Part shown: piece by piece, positions 30,098 through 38,357 of the stretch
How the letters are laid out: each line of letters starts with the position of its first letter
Numbering within the stretch: the first letter of the stretch is position 1
IMG/VR virus record: IMGVR_UViG_3300025402_000027
Coordinates: 1 to 39,382 of that record
From: a virus
Length of the DNA stretch: 39,382 bases
Strand: one strand, 5' to 3'
Position numbers and translations under genes: made by a program
Notes under the pieces: model-generated
What the model was told of the DNA's origin: nothing
Seen by the model: the letters and a program-made list of their open reading frames with translations, nothing else
Database searches by the model: none

Positions 30098-31306
30098 ATG
30101 TCAAATTCGATCTTAACCATCGACATGATCACAAGAAAAGCTCTCGAGATCCTTGAGAACAATCTTGTTATCACACGTAACGTAAACCGCCAATATGACG
30201 ACTCTTTCGCTGTTGAAGGTGCCAAAATTGGTTCCACTCTCCGTATCCGCTTACCAGACCGCGCTTTGGTAACTGACGGTGCCGCCTTGCAAGTTCAAGA
30301 CGACAACGAACAGTACACAACTTTGACTGTAGCGTCACAAAAGCACATTGGTGTTAACTTCACTTCTGCTGAATTGACAATGCAGTTAGATGACTTTGCA
30401 GAGCGTGTTTTAAAACCACGTATCTCTCAGTTGGCATCTTCTATTGATAACGATGTAGCAAACAGCTACAAAGCTATCTATCAGTCAGTTGGTACTCCTG
30501 GTACTACTCCTGCTACTTCTTTAGTCCTGTTGCAAGCTCAACAAAAACTAAACGAAGCTGCTGCTGTTATGTCCCCACGTTACGCTACTGTTAACCCAGC
30601 AGCCAACGCAGGTTTGGTTGAAGGTTTGAAAGGTCTGTTTAATCCTACAGATACAATTAGCCGTCAATTTAAGAATGGCATGATGGGTATGGGCGTATTG
30701 GGCTACGAAGAAATCAACATGAGCCAGTCTATTATTCAGCATACAACTGGTGTGACTCCAACTGCACCTATCGTAGCTACTACTGTGACTGCTCAAGGTT
30801 CTACTTCATTGGCAATCAGCTTTACAAGTGGTTCACCAACATTTAACGTAGGCGATGTATTTACTATCGGTAGCGTTTATGCTGTTAACCCACAAACCCG
30901 TCAATCAACTGGATCATTGCAACAGTTCGTTGTAACAGCGCCCGTTACTGTTTCTTCTGGCACAACTGCCACTTTGACAGTATCTCCAGCGATGTATACA
31001 TCAACTAATGCTTTGGCAACTATTGATTCTTTCCCTGCTTCTAGCGCTGTATTAACTTTCCTTGGCGGTTCTGCAACTCAGTATGCACAAAACTTGATCT
31101 ATCATAAAGATGCGATTACTTTTGCAACTGCTGACTTGTTGTTGCCACAAGGTGTTGACATGGCTTCACGTCAAGTTCACAACGGTATTTCTATGCGTGT
31201 TGTTCGCCAATACGATATTAATAATGACCGTTTACCTTGCCGTATTGACGTTCTATACGGTTACTCAGCCATTCGTCCAGCAATGGGCGTTCGGATGTGG
31301 GGTTAA
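30098..31306 (+). CDS. Major capsid (coat) protein, P22 gp5-like
   Basis: A 402-residue protein (P22 coat is 430). Early sequence NSILTIDMITRKALEILENN and LVITRNVNRQYDDSFA is the start seen in P22-type coat proteins, followed by IGSTLRIRLPDRALV, and the region AQGSTSLAISFTSGSPTFNV (about residue 228 on) could be the inserted domain. It assembles on the scaffold into the shell. It has ribosome site tagga, and a strong terminator follows, as expected for the most abundant product. Confidence 0.9.
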   Translation: MSNSILTIDMITRKALEILENNLVITRNVNRQYDDSFAVEGAKIGSTLRIRLPDRALVTDGAALQVQDDNEQYTTLTVASQKHIGVNFTSAELTMQLDDFAERVLKPRISQLASSIDNDVANSYKAIYQSVGTPGTTPATSLVLLQAQQKLNEAAAVMSPRYATVNPAANAGLVEGLKGLFNPTDTISRQFKNGMMGMGVLGYEEINMSQSIIQHTTGVTPTAPIVATTVTAQGSTSLAISFTSGSPTFNVGDVFTIGSVYAVNPQTRQSTGSLQQFVVTAPVTVSSGTTATLTVSPAMYTSTNALATIDSFPASSAVLTFLGGSATQYAQNLIYHKDAITFATADLLLPQGVDMASRQVHNGISMRVVRQYDINNDRLPCRIDVLYGYSAIRPAMGVRMWG

Positions 31307-31314
31307 ACCTAAAT

Positions 31315-31339
31315 GCTCCCGCGCAAGCGGGGGCTTTTT
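31315..31339 (+). terminator. Intrinsic terminator after the coat gene
   Basis: GCTCCCGC (31315-31322), loop GCAA, GCGGGGGC (31327-31334), then TTTTT. The 8-bp stem includes one T-G pair. It would reduce transcription of downstream genes relative to coat. Confidence 0.88.
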
Positions 31340-31366
31340 AAATCAATTTTTTAAGGAATTAATATC

Positions 31367-31756
31367 ATGGCACTTCCAAACGGAGCAGGTGGCTATCAAG
31401 TTACCGATGGCAATTTATCAGAAGCAACTATTGGCGTTCAAGCAGCGCCAGTAACATACGCAGCAGCAGCATCACCTTTGTTATCTGCTGATTTGACTAA
31501 CGGCATTATCTATTACACAGGCAGTGGTAATAACCTGCAATTACCTTTAGGTGTTGATTTAGATGCTGCTATTTCAAGTGCAAAAACCAATAGCTCTATT
31601 GATTTCAATATTATTGCTAATGGTGGTACAGCAACAATTACAACTAATACTGGTTGGACATTGATTGGTACTATCACGGTTCCTACTACCACTTCTGGCG
31701 CTTTCCGCGCTCGTAAGACCGGTACAGGCACTTGGACTTTATATCGCATCTCGTAA
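31367..31756 (+). CDS. 129-residue beta-rich protein, candidate head decoration
   Basis: The protein starts MALPNGAGGYQVTDGNLSEA and has many alternating T, V, G and S residues (TTNTGWTLIGTITVPTTTSG), ending in a basic strand, GTGTWTLYRIS. It is the first gene after coat and lies between two terminators, so its dose is set separately. Decoration proteins often follow coat genes and are of this size and beta-rich. I infer, but cannot show, that it decorates the capsid. Confidence 0.6.
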   Translation: MALPNGAGGYQVTDGNLSEATIGVQAAPVTYAAAASPLLSADLTNGIIYYTGSGNNLQLPLGVDLDAAISSAKTNSSIDFNIIANGGTATITTNTGWTLIGTITVPTTTSGAFRARKTGTGTWTLYRIS

Positions 31757-31764
31757 TGTAATAT

Positions 31765-31787
31765 CCCGCCCTTCGGGGCGGGTTTTT
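31765..31787 (+). terminator. Intrinsic terminator
   Basis: CCCGCCC (31765-31771), loop TTCG, GGGCGGG (31776-31782), then TTTTT. The perfect 7-bp G/C stem closed by a stable TTCG tetraloop makes it a strong terminator after the gene at 31367-31756. Confidence 0.92.
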
Positions 31788-31800
31788 AAAAGGAAAAATC

Positions 31801-32271
31801 ATGCCAAATACCAAAGCTATTGGCGTTGCGTATAGCGACCCTCAATTTGATAGTTTGACCGTTACGGGCGCAACTTCGTTGCAAACACTAACAACTACTG
31901 CTAGTAGTAGTACAAGTTTTAGCGGAACAACGGTTACTGCTACAGGAAATCTTGTAATTGCATCTGCTACTGTCGCCGCTGCTGGGTCAACTAATGCTGA
32001 CGCTGCTGCAATCGCTGGTGGTTTTACATTGGTTACCGCAGCCGATGCAACTAAAGGCGTAATTCTTGCTGCCCCTGTTGCTGGTACTGTAGTCATCATT
32101 AAAAATGGTGATGTAGCAAACGCTGTTTTAAAAGTGTATCCTAATTCGGGCGCTTCTATTAATGCTTTAACTGCAACAACTGGTGCATATAGTATGGCTG
32201 CTAAAACCTCTATGGTTCTTGTAGCTTACAGTGCAACACAATGGTATACCGTACCGTTGGTAGCATCTTAA
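31801..32271 (+). CDS. 156-residue Thr/Ala/Ser-rich candidate virion protein
   Basis: The protein starts MPNTKAIGVAYSDPQFDSLT and is rich in T, A, S and V, with a likely beta-structured end, VLVAYSATQWYTVPLVAS. The composition and position after a decoration candidate suggest a capsid-surface or head-fibre protein. The internal TATGNLVIASATVA is typical of fibre stretches. No named family was recognised. It has its own downstream hairpin. Confidence 0.6.
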   Translation: MPNTKAIGVAYSDPQFDSLTVTGATSLQTLTTTASSSTSFSGTTVTATGNLVIASATVAAAGSTNADAAAIAGGFTLVTAADATKGVILAAPVAGTVVIIKNGDVANAVLKVYPNSGASINALTATTGAYSMAAKTSMVLVAYSATQWYTVPLVAS

Positions 32272-32276
32272 TAAAA

Positions 32277-32297
32277 ATAGGGGGCTTGTCCCCCTAT
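32277..32297 (+). terminator. Hairpin after 31801-32271 without a T-run
   Basis: ATAGGGGG (32277-32284), loop CTTGT, CCCCCTAT (32290-32297): a perfect 8-bp stem. No T-run follows, so it is a weak terminator or a 3' stabiliser. It is the third hairpin in about 1 kb in the coat/decoration region. Confidence 0.55.
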
Positions 32298-32312
32298 CTA
32301 AATGGAAAAATA

Positions 32313-32516
32313 ATGCCTATAATTTATTTAAAGCACCCTATTCATGGCACTAAAGTTGCTACAATAGACGCCGAAGCAGATTATGATGAAGCACAAGGTT
32401 GGAAACGCTACGATCTGAATACGCAATCAGAAAAAGTAGAAGAAATGGTAGAAGAATTGCTTGCGGCTCCTGTCAATACACTGGATGTAAAAAGACGTCG
32501 TAAAACCGCAGAGTAA
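32313..32516 (+). CDS. 67-residue hypothetical protein of the head-tail region
   Basis: From the ATG at 32313 it reads MPIIYLKHPIHGTKVATIDA and ends in a basic tail, DVKRRRKTAE. The frame is open back to 32241, but that part lies across a hairpin and the end of the previous gene, so I chose the ATG after it. Phages often carry a small protein of this pattern between coat and tail-adaptor genes. Function unknown. Confidence 0.65.
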   Translation: MPIIYLKHPIHGTKVATIDAEADYDEAQGWKRYDLNTQSEKVEEMVEELLAAPVNTLDVKRRRKTAE

Positions 32517-32525
32517 GGAGTTGTT

Positions 32526-33239
32526 ATGGCCACTACAGCCGCCGATCAGATAAATGGAGCATTACGCTTAATCGGGATGCTCGCCGAGGCTGAAACGCCT
32601 TCTGCTGCTACTGCCCAAGATGCCCTTAACGCTTTGAATCAAATGATTGATTCGTGGAATACTGAGCGTTTATCAACTTTTTCTACCCAAGATCAAGTAT
32701 TTACTTGGCCTGTAAATACAATTCATAGAACATTAGGCCCTACAGGTGATTTTGTAGGTAATCGTCCTATTTTGTTAGATGATTCGACTTATTTTTTAGA
32801 TCCTTCAAACGGTATTTCGTTTGGTATCAAGATTATTAACCAGCAACAATACGATGGTATTGCGGTTAAAACCGTGACTTCCACTTATCCACAAGTCATG
32901 TGGATTAACATGGATTACCCTAATATTGATATGTACGTGTACCCAGTGCCTACAAAAGCGTTACTTTGGCACTTTGTTTCAGTTACAGAGCTAACTAAGC
33001 CAGCTAGTCTTTCAACTACTTTGGCGTTTCCACCAGGCTATTTAAGAGCGTTTAAATACAATCTTGCTTGTGAAATCGCCAATGAGTTTGGTGTAGAGCC
33101 ACCACCTAATGTGGCTCGTATTGCGATGACTTCTAAGCGCAACCTTAAAAGAATCAATAATCCTGACGACATTATGTCTTTGCCTTATAGCATTGTTGGC
33201 ACACGTCAGCGCTTTAATATATTTGCCGGTAACTACTAA
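32526..33239 (+). CDS. Head-tail adaptor / tail accessory factor, P22 gp4-like
   Basis: A 237-residue protein. The N-terminal DQINGALRLIGMLAEAETPS and ALNALNQMIDSWNTERLSTF is the signature of P22 gp4-type adaptors, which dock below the portal. It is longer than P22 gp4 (166 residues), with an added middle containing YPQVMWINMDYPNIDMYVYP. Ribosome site ggag. Overlaps the next gene as TAATG. Confidence 0.85.
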   Translation: MATTAADQINGALRLIGMLAEAETPSAATAQDALNALNQMIDSWNTERLSTFSTQDQVFTWPVNTIHRTLGPTGDFVGNRPILLDDSTYFLDPSNGISFGIKIINQQQYDGIAVKTVTSTYPQVMWINMDYPNIDMYVYPVPTKALLWHFVSVTELTKPASLSTTLAFPPGYLRAFKYNLACEIANEFGVEPPPNVARIAMTSKRNLKRINNPDDIMSLPYSIVGTRQRFNIFAGNY

Positions 33240-34789
33240 TGCAGACGCCGATTTTAGGCCAAGCGTATGTAGCTCGTAGCGTTAATGCTGCGGATAACCG
33301 TATGGTCAATATGTTTCCAGAAGCCACACCTGAAGGTGGGCAAACTAGCGGTTTTCTTAACCGTACGCCAGGGCTTCGTCTTTTAGCAACTGTAGGTACT
33401 GGCCCAATTCGCGGTCTTTGGACTCACACTACTAATGGCGAAGATGCTTATGTAGCGTCTGGCACAGAATTCTATAAAATTTATCCTGATTATAGTTATG
33501 TTAAGTTGGGCGATATCTCAGGTACAAGCCCAGTATCTATTGCCGATAATGGCGTTCAAATAGCGATTGCGTGTAACCCTGATTTGTTTATTTATGATGA
33601 GCCAGCTAATACTTTTGTACAAGCCACAACACCAGCTGGCGCTAAAACCATATCCTATATTGATGGATATTTTGTTTATAATCAACCAGATTCGCAAATT
33701 CTTTGGGTTACAAACATTTTTGATGGCACGATTACTGATCCATTAGCTTTTGCAGCGGCAGAAAGTTCACCTGATAAAGTGATTGCCGTAATAACCAATA
33801 ACCGTGAAGTGTGGGTATTTGGCGAAGGTACTACTGAGGTTTGGTATGACGCAGCAACTATTCCCTTTCCTTTAGCGCCCATTCAAGGAGCTTACAATGA
33901 AATTGGATGTGTGGCTGCCTTTTCTATTGCTAAACTTGATAATAGTATTTTTTGGCTTGGCACTGACCCACGCGGTTATGGCATTGTTTATCGTAACCAA
34001 GGCTATACTGGCAAACGTGTGTCAACTCATGCTATTGAATTTGCTATTCAACAATACGGCGATGTAACTAATGCAGTTGCGTATACATACCAACAAGAAG
34101 GTCATGCTTTTTATGTTTTAGTATTTCCTACTGTTGGAAAAACATGGGTATATGACGTATCTACAGGTGCTTGGCATGAACGTGCGGGTTGGCTAAACGG
34201 CGAATTTACGCGCTACCGTGGTAATTGCCAAATGAGTTTTAATAACTTAACAATTGTTGGTGATTACGAAAACGGCAATTTATACGCTTTAGACTTAGAT
34301 GTGTATGTAGATAATGACGCGCCTCAAAAATGGCTTAGGTCTTGGCGCCCATTACCTACTAACCAAAATAACCTTAACCGCACAGCACAGCACAGCCTTC
34401 AGCTTAATTGCGAAACAGGCGTCGGCGTAAGCGGTTTGACTAATGTAATTATTCCAGAAAACCCAACGGAGATAATTATTGCTGCGGGCGAAACGCTTGA
34501 AATAGCACCTACCGAAAGTTTAATTATTAATGTAGAAGGCATCGGCGGCGAAACGCTAGGTGCAGACCCCCAAGTAATGCTTCGTTGGTCAGACGACGGT
34601 GGGCATACGTGGTCAAACGAACATTGGGTTTCTATGGGCAAACTTGGTCAATATGGATATCGTGCTATTTGGCGCCGTCTAGGAATGACTACAAAGCTTC
34701 GTGACCGCATTTATGAAGTGTCAGGTACAGACCCCGTTAAAATAAGCATTGTTGGCGCTGAACTGCATTTAAGCGGCACCAATAGCTAA
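33239..34789 (+). CDS. Packaged DNA stabilisation protein, P22 gp10-like
   Basis: A 516-residue protein. The N-terminus MQTPILGQAYVARSVNAADN and MVNMFPEATPEGGQTSGFLN is characteristic of the gp10 family (P22 gp10, 472 residues), continuing with propeller-like repeats such as EVWVFGEGTTEVWY. It plugs the tail after packaging and bridges gp4 to the needle and spikes. The order gp4-like then gp10-like is as in P22. Overlaps the next gene as TAATG. Confidence 0.85.
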   Translation: MQTPILGQAYVARSVNAADNRMVNMFPEATPEGGQTSGFLNRTPGLRLLATVGTGPIRGLWTHTTNGEDAYVASGTEFYKIYPDYSYVKLGDISGTSPVSIADNGVQIAIACNPDLFIYDEPANTFVQATTPAGAKTISYIDGYFVYNQPDSQILWVTNIFDGTITDPLAFAAAESSPDKVIAVITNNREVWVFGEGTTEVWYDAATIPFPLAPIQGAYNEIGCVAAFSIAKLDNSIFWLGTDPRGYGIVYRNQGYTGKRVSTHAIEFAIQQYGDVTNAVAYTYQQEGHAFYVLVFPTVGKTWVYDVSTGAWHERAGWLNGEFTRYRGNCQMSFNNLTIVGDYENGNLYALDLDVYVDNDAPQKWLRSWRPLPTNQNNLNRTAQHSLQLNCETGVGVSGLTNVIIPENPTEIIIAAGETLEIAPTESLIINVEGIGGETLGADPQVMLRWSDDGGHTWSNEHWVSMGKLGQYGYRAIWRRLGMTTKLRDRIYEVSGTDPVKISIVGAELHLSGTNS

Positions 34790-35355
34790 TGGCTAATATA
34801 ACTTTACTGCCTTCGGCCAAAGTTCCCCTCATTTATGAGGGCGAACTTACAATGACAACGGAGTGGTATAGATTTTTTTGGAATATTTATGGTTTTACAG
34901 GTACTGGAGTTGTTCCTGTAGATAAAGGCGGTACAGGTTTAGATACTATTGGCGATCATCAAATAATCATTGGTAACGCTAATAATGTGTTTGAACCCGC
35001 TTCTTTAGTTGGTTCAGGCATATCTATCACTTATGGCACTGGCACCGTTACTTTTGCAATTGGTTCTTCAGGCGTAACCCCTGGCACTTATGGCACTGCG
35101 TCAAGCGTAGGTCAATTCACTATTAATCAGTACGGCGCGGTTACTTTTGCTCAAAATGTATCTATATCCATATCAGCAAGTCAAATTACTAGCGGTACGC
35201 TTGCTACGGCTAGAGGTGGTACAGGTCTATCAACTTTTGGCGCTAATCAAATTTTTTATGCGTCATCTACTAGCACAATGGCCCAATCAAGCAAATTGCT
35301 ATTTGACGGCAATATATTGACTTCTACAGGCGGTATTGGTGGGGGTAACTTTTAA
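34789..35355 (+). CDS. 188-residue tail needle/fibre adaptor-like protein
   Basis: The protein opens with a helix-like segment, YEGELTMTTEWYRFFWNIYG, typical of podovirus fibre N-termini. It then has two GGTGL motifs (VDKGGTGLDTIG, ARGGTGLSTFG), which the long fibre at 35410 carries once, and ends GIGGGNF. In P22 the tail needle follows gp10, so it could be the needle or an adaptor for the fibres. Role inferred. Confidence 0.6.
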   Translation: MANITLLPSAKVPLIYEGELTMTTEWYRFFWNIYGFTGTGVVPVDKGGTGLDTIGDHQIIIGNANNVFEPASLVGSGISITYGTGTVTFAIGSSGVTPGTYGTASSVGQFTINQYGAVTFAQNVSISISASQITSGTLATARGGTGLSTFGANQIFYASSTSTMAQSSKLLFDGNILTSTGGIGGGNF

Positions 35356-35409
35356 ATGACAAGTATAGTGAAACATAATAGAATCAGTCTAAATTTAGGA
35401 CTTCTTTAA
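35356..35409 (+). CDS. 17-residue open frame between fibre genes (doubtful)
   Basis: An open frame starts directly at the preceding stop (TAA-ATG) and ends directly before the next ATG at 35410. It encodes MTSIVKHNRISLNLGLL. Its exact fit is the only evidence. It also supplies the sequence just before the fibre start (ttaggact), so it may be only a leader that reinitiates translation of the fibre. Confidence 0.2.
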   Translation: MTSIVKHNRISLNLGLL

Positions 35410-38250
35410 ATGGCCCAAACAAACTTTACGCCTATCCTGTTATACGCAAGTAGTACACCTACTAACGTACCGCTTGCTGTTAATTTAACTAATAGCGCTA
35501 CTGGGTCAGAAATTGCTATTAACATAGCAGATAAAAATCTGTTTTTTAAAGATAGCGGCGGCGTTGTAAATACTATACCTATTCGTCAATCAGGTACTAG
35601 TTCTAATGGTTGGCTATCTGCAACCGATTGGAATACATTTAATGGCAAAGCACCTGCTACTAGCGGTACTTCTATTTTGTATGGTAATGGTTCAGGTGGT
35701 TTTAGTAACGTCACCATTGGTTCAGGCATTACTTTTGCAGGTGGTACGTTATCAGCTACAGGTTCAGGCGGTACAGTCACAAGCGTTACTGGTACAAGTC
35801 CTGTTGTATCGTCAGGCGGTACAACGCCAGCTATTAGTTTAGCTACAGCTTATGGCGATACGCTTAATCCTTATGCTTCTAAAACGGCTAACTATGTACT
35901 AGCTGCACCTAATGGTTCTGCTGGCGTTCCCACATTTAGAGCTTTAGTAGCGGCTGATCTTCCATCCCTTTCAGGTACTTATATACCATATACAGGTGCA
36001 AGTAGCGCAATAGATTTAAACGCACAAACCGTTACTAATATTGCTCATTTAGGGCTTAATTCAACTGCCGTACCTGACATTTTGTTTAGGGCTTATGGCG
36101 ATAACAATTCTACTTCTCGTATTGCTATTCGTGGGTATTCAAGTAATGCTAGTAGTTCTTCTATGCGCATTGCTAAATTTCGTGGCACTTATGCTGCACC
36201 GCAAGCACCGCTTAGCGGAGATAGTTTAGGTAAGTTTGAATTAGCTGGTTATGGTACAACTTCTGCAAATGGCTATCCACAAGCATCTTATGAAGGAGTA
36301 GCTACAGAAAATTGGGGTGCTACAGCTAGAGGTGCAAAGGCTTTATTTTATGTAACCCCTAATACTACGATTACACAAGCTGTTGCCCTTACTATTGACC
36401 AAGATTCAAAGGCTACTTTTGCAAACACGGTTACGGCTAATGGAGTATTGCTAACAGGTAATACAGGAACAGTAACTAGCGTAGCTGCTACCGCTGGAAC
36501 AGGGATTAGCGTATCAGGAAGCCCTATTACAACTAGCGGTACTTTAACTATTACAAATACAGCCCCTGACCAAACCGTAGCAATTGCAAGCGGTACAGGC
36601 ATTAGCGTTACTGGTACTTACCCTAACTTTACTGTTACCAATACAAGCCCTTCAAGCGGTGGTACGGTAACTAGCGTAACTGGTACGGCTCCTGTTGTAT
36701 CTAGCGGTGGCACTACCCCCGCAATTAGCATGGCCGCTGCCAATACAACAACTAACGGTTACCTTACAAGTACAGATTGGAATACTTTTAATGGTAAATC
36801 CAATACCAACGGAACGGTTACAAGCGTCGCTGCATTAACTTTAGGAACAACTGGTACTGACTTATCAAGTACAGTTGCTACAGGCACTACAACCCCTGTA
36901 ATTACGCTTAACGTGCCAACGGCTTCCGCTTCTAATCGCGGTGCATTAAGTTCTACTGATTGGTCTACATTTAATGGTAAACAAGCCGCTTTAGTTAGTG
37001 GAACTAACATTAAAACCGTTAATGGAACTACTTTATTAGGTTCTGGTGATTTAGGTATTATTACCGGTACTTATGGTGGTACAGGCGTAAATAACGGTGC
37101 TAAAACTATCACTTTAGGTGGTAATTTAACAACTTCAGGTGCTTTTACTACATCCCTTACAGTTAGCGCTAATACATCATTAACTCTGCCAATAAGCGGA
37201 ACAATTTTATCATCTGTAACAGCCCCTACAAATAACCCTATTACTGGAACTCCATCTTCAAGCAACTTCTTGCGTGGTGATGGAACTTGGGCTACACCCG
37301 CAGGTGGCGGCACTGTTACTTCTGTAGCCGCAACTGTTCCAGCTTTCTTATCTATAGCTGGTAGCCCGATCACTACTAGCGGTACTTTAGCCATTAGCTA
37401 TTCAGGAACCGCTTTACCTGTAGCTAACGGCGGTACAGGGTTAACAACCCTTAGTGGAGGGTACATTCCCTATGGTAATGGCACAGGCGCGTTTAGCTCT
37501 ACTTCTAGCTTATATTTTAGTGGTACTCAATTAGGTATTGGGACAACGGCAGTATATCCAAACGCAAGAATAACTTTAGTTCCTGTAACAAATCCGACTA
37601 CAGGGTTAGATGCCAATAATCAATTACAAATTGGTGAATCTAGTGCAAATTCTACTTATAAGTTAAATATTGGGTATTTAAATATAAGCGGGGATTATTG
37701 CGGATCTATTCAATCTATTGCGGGAAGTGCCGCCACCACTTTATTATTAAACCCGTCTAAAGGCGATATTTTTATTGGAAAAACAGCGTCAAGCACTTCT
37801 GTAGCTGGACTTGAAATTGCAAATAATAGTGTTTTAGCTAGTGTTCGATTTGTTAAAACTTATAGTGGTGGTATTAACTCAATCCTTAACTACTATAGCG
37901 GTAACTATGTTGGTGGTGTGAATTATGACGATAGTTCTACAGGGTTTGCTACTTCTTCTGATGTAAGGTTAAAAGAAAATATTGTTGATGCAAGTTCAGC
38001 TTTAACTTTACTTGATAGCATTAAGGTTCGTAACTTTAATTGGATAAACAATCAGTCCAAAGTACCTTTTGGTTTTATAGCGCAAGAACTTGAACCTTTA
38101 GTTCCTGAAGCGGTTTTTAAAGGTACAGATAAAGAAGATGGAACAATGGATATTCCTTGGTCAGTTGACCATAGTAAGTTAGTTCCTATGCTGGTAAAAG
38201 CAGTTCAAGAGCTTAAAGCCGAAATTGATCTGCTAAAGGCAAATAAATAA
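35410..38250 (+). CDS. Long tail fibre with internal repeats and S74 chaperone domain
   Basis: A 946-residue fibre. Its body is made of Gly/Thr/Ser-rich repeats, including GGTVTSVTGTxPVVSSGGTT twice (residues 121-145 and 418-442) and the knot LTSTDWNTFNGK three times in variants. The C-terminal S74 domain starts at SDVRLKENI, with S850 and K855 as the expected self-cutting dyad, followed by GFIAQELEPLVPEAV and a C-terminal coiled coil. The domain should fold the trimer and then be released. It presumably contacts the host receptor. Confidence 0.88.
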   Translation: MAQTNFTPILLYASSTPTNVPLAVNLTNSATGSEIAINIADKNLFFKDSGGVVNTIPIRQSGTSSNGWLSATDWNTFNGKAPATSGTSILYGNGSGGFSNVTIGSGITFAGGTLSATGSGGTVTSVTGTSPVVSSGGTTPAISLATAYGDTLNPYASKTANYVLAAPNGSAGVPTFRALVAADLPSLSGTYIPYTGASSAIDLNAQTVTNIAHLGLNSTAVPDILFRAYGDNNSTSRIAIRGYSSNASSSSMRIAKFRGTYAAPQAPLSGDSLGKFELAGYGTTSANGYPQASYEGVATENWGATARGAKALFYVTPNTTITQAVALTIDQDSKATFANTVTANGVLLTGNTGTVTSVAATAGTGISVSGSPITTSGTLTITNTAPDQTVAIASGTGISVTGTYPNFTVTNTSPSSGGTVTSVTGTAPVVSSGGTTPAISMAAANTTTNGYLTSTDWNTFNGKSNTNGTVTSVAALTLGTTGTDLSSTVATGTTTPVITLNVPTASASNRGALSSTDWSTFNGKQAALVSGTNIKTVNGTTLLGSGDLGIITGTYGGTGVNNGAKTITLGGNLTTSGAFTTSLTVSANTSLTLPISGTILSSVTAPTNNPITGTPSSSNFLRGDGTWATPAGGGTVTSVAATVPAFLSIAGSPITTSGTLAISYSGTALPVANGGTGLTTLSGGYIPYGNGTGAFSSTSSLYFSGTQLGIGTTAVYPNARITLVPVTNPTTGLDANNQLQIGESSANSTYKLNIGYLNISGDYCGSIQSIAGSAATTLLLNPSKGDIFIGKTASSTSVAGLEIANNSVLASVRFVKTYSGGINSILNYYSGNYVGGVNYDDSSTGFATSSDVRLKENIVDASSALTLLDSIKVRNFNWINNQSKVPFGFIAQELEPLVPEAVFKGTDKEDGTMDIPWSVDHSKLVPMLVKAVQELKAEIDLLKANK
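35770..36735 (+). repeat. Two 25-residue fibre repeats with diverged codons (35770-35844 and 36661-36735)
   Basis: Both copies encode GTVTSVTGTxPVVSSGGTTPAIS-type sequence, with only two residues different, while many third codon positions differ. This suggests that protein sequence has been held while DNA identity has drifted. Related partial copies (GTVTSVAAT) begin near 36467 and 37312. Confidence 0.7.
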
Positions 38251-38251
38251 T

Positions 38252-38347
38252 ATGCGTAAGCACAATAAATATATTAAAACTCGGCTAACAAAGCTAAAAT
38301 ACTTTGTATTAGATAGCGTTGCTATGGCTGTTTATACAGCGTCATAA
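38252..38347 (+). CDS. 31-residue basic small protein between fibre genes
   Basis: An open frame begins one base past the fibre stop (TAATATG) and ends just before the next fibre's start. It reads MRKHNKYIKTRLTKLKYFVL and ends LDSVAMAVYTAS: a basic N-terminus, then a hydrophobic helix. The end of the frame supplies aagga for the next gene. It may be a real small protein or a coupling leader. Confidence 0.4.
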   Translation: MRKHNKYIKTRLTKLKYFVLDSVAMAVYTAS

Positions 38348-38357
38348 GGAAAAAATC

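Noticed and set aside
32241-32312. Upstream extension of the 67-residue protein at 32313
   Set aside because: It overlaps the end of the previous gene and includes a hairpin; the ATG at 32313 directly follows this non-coding stretch.
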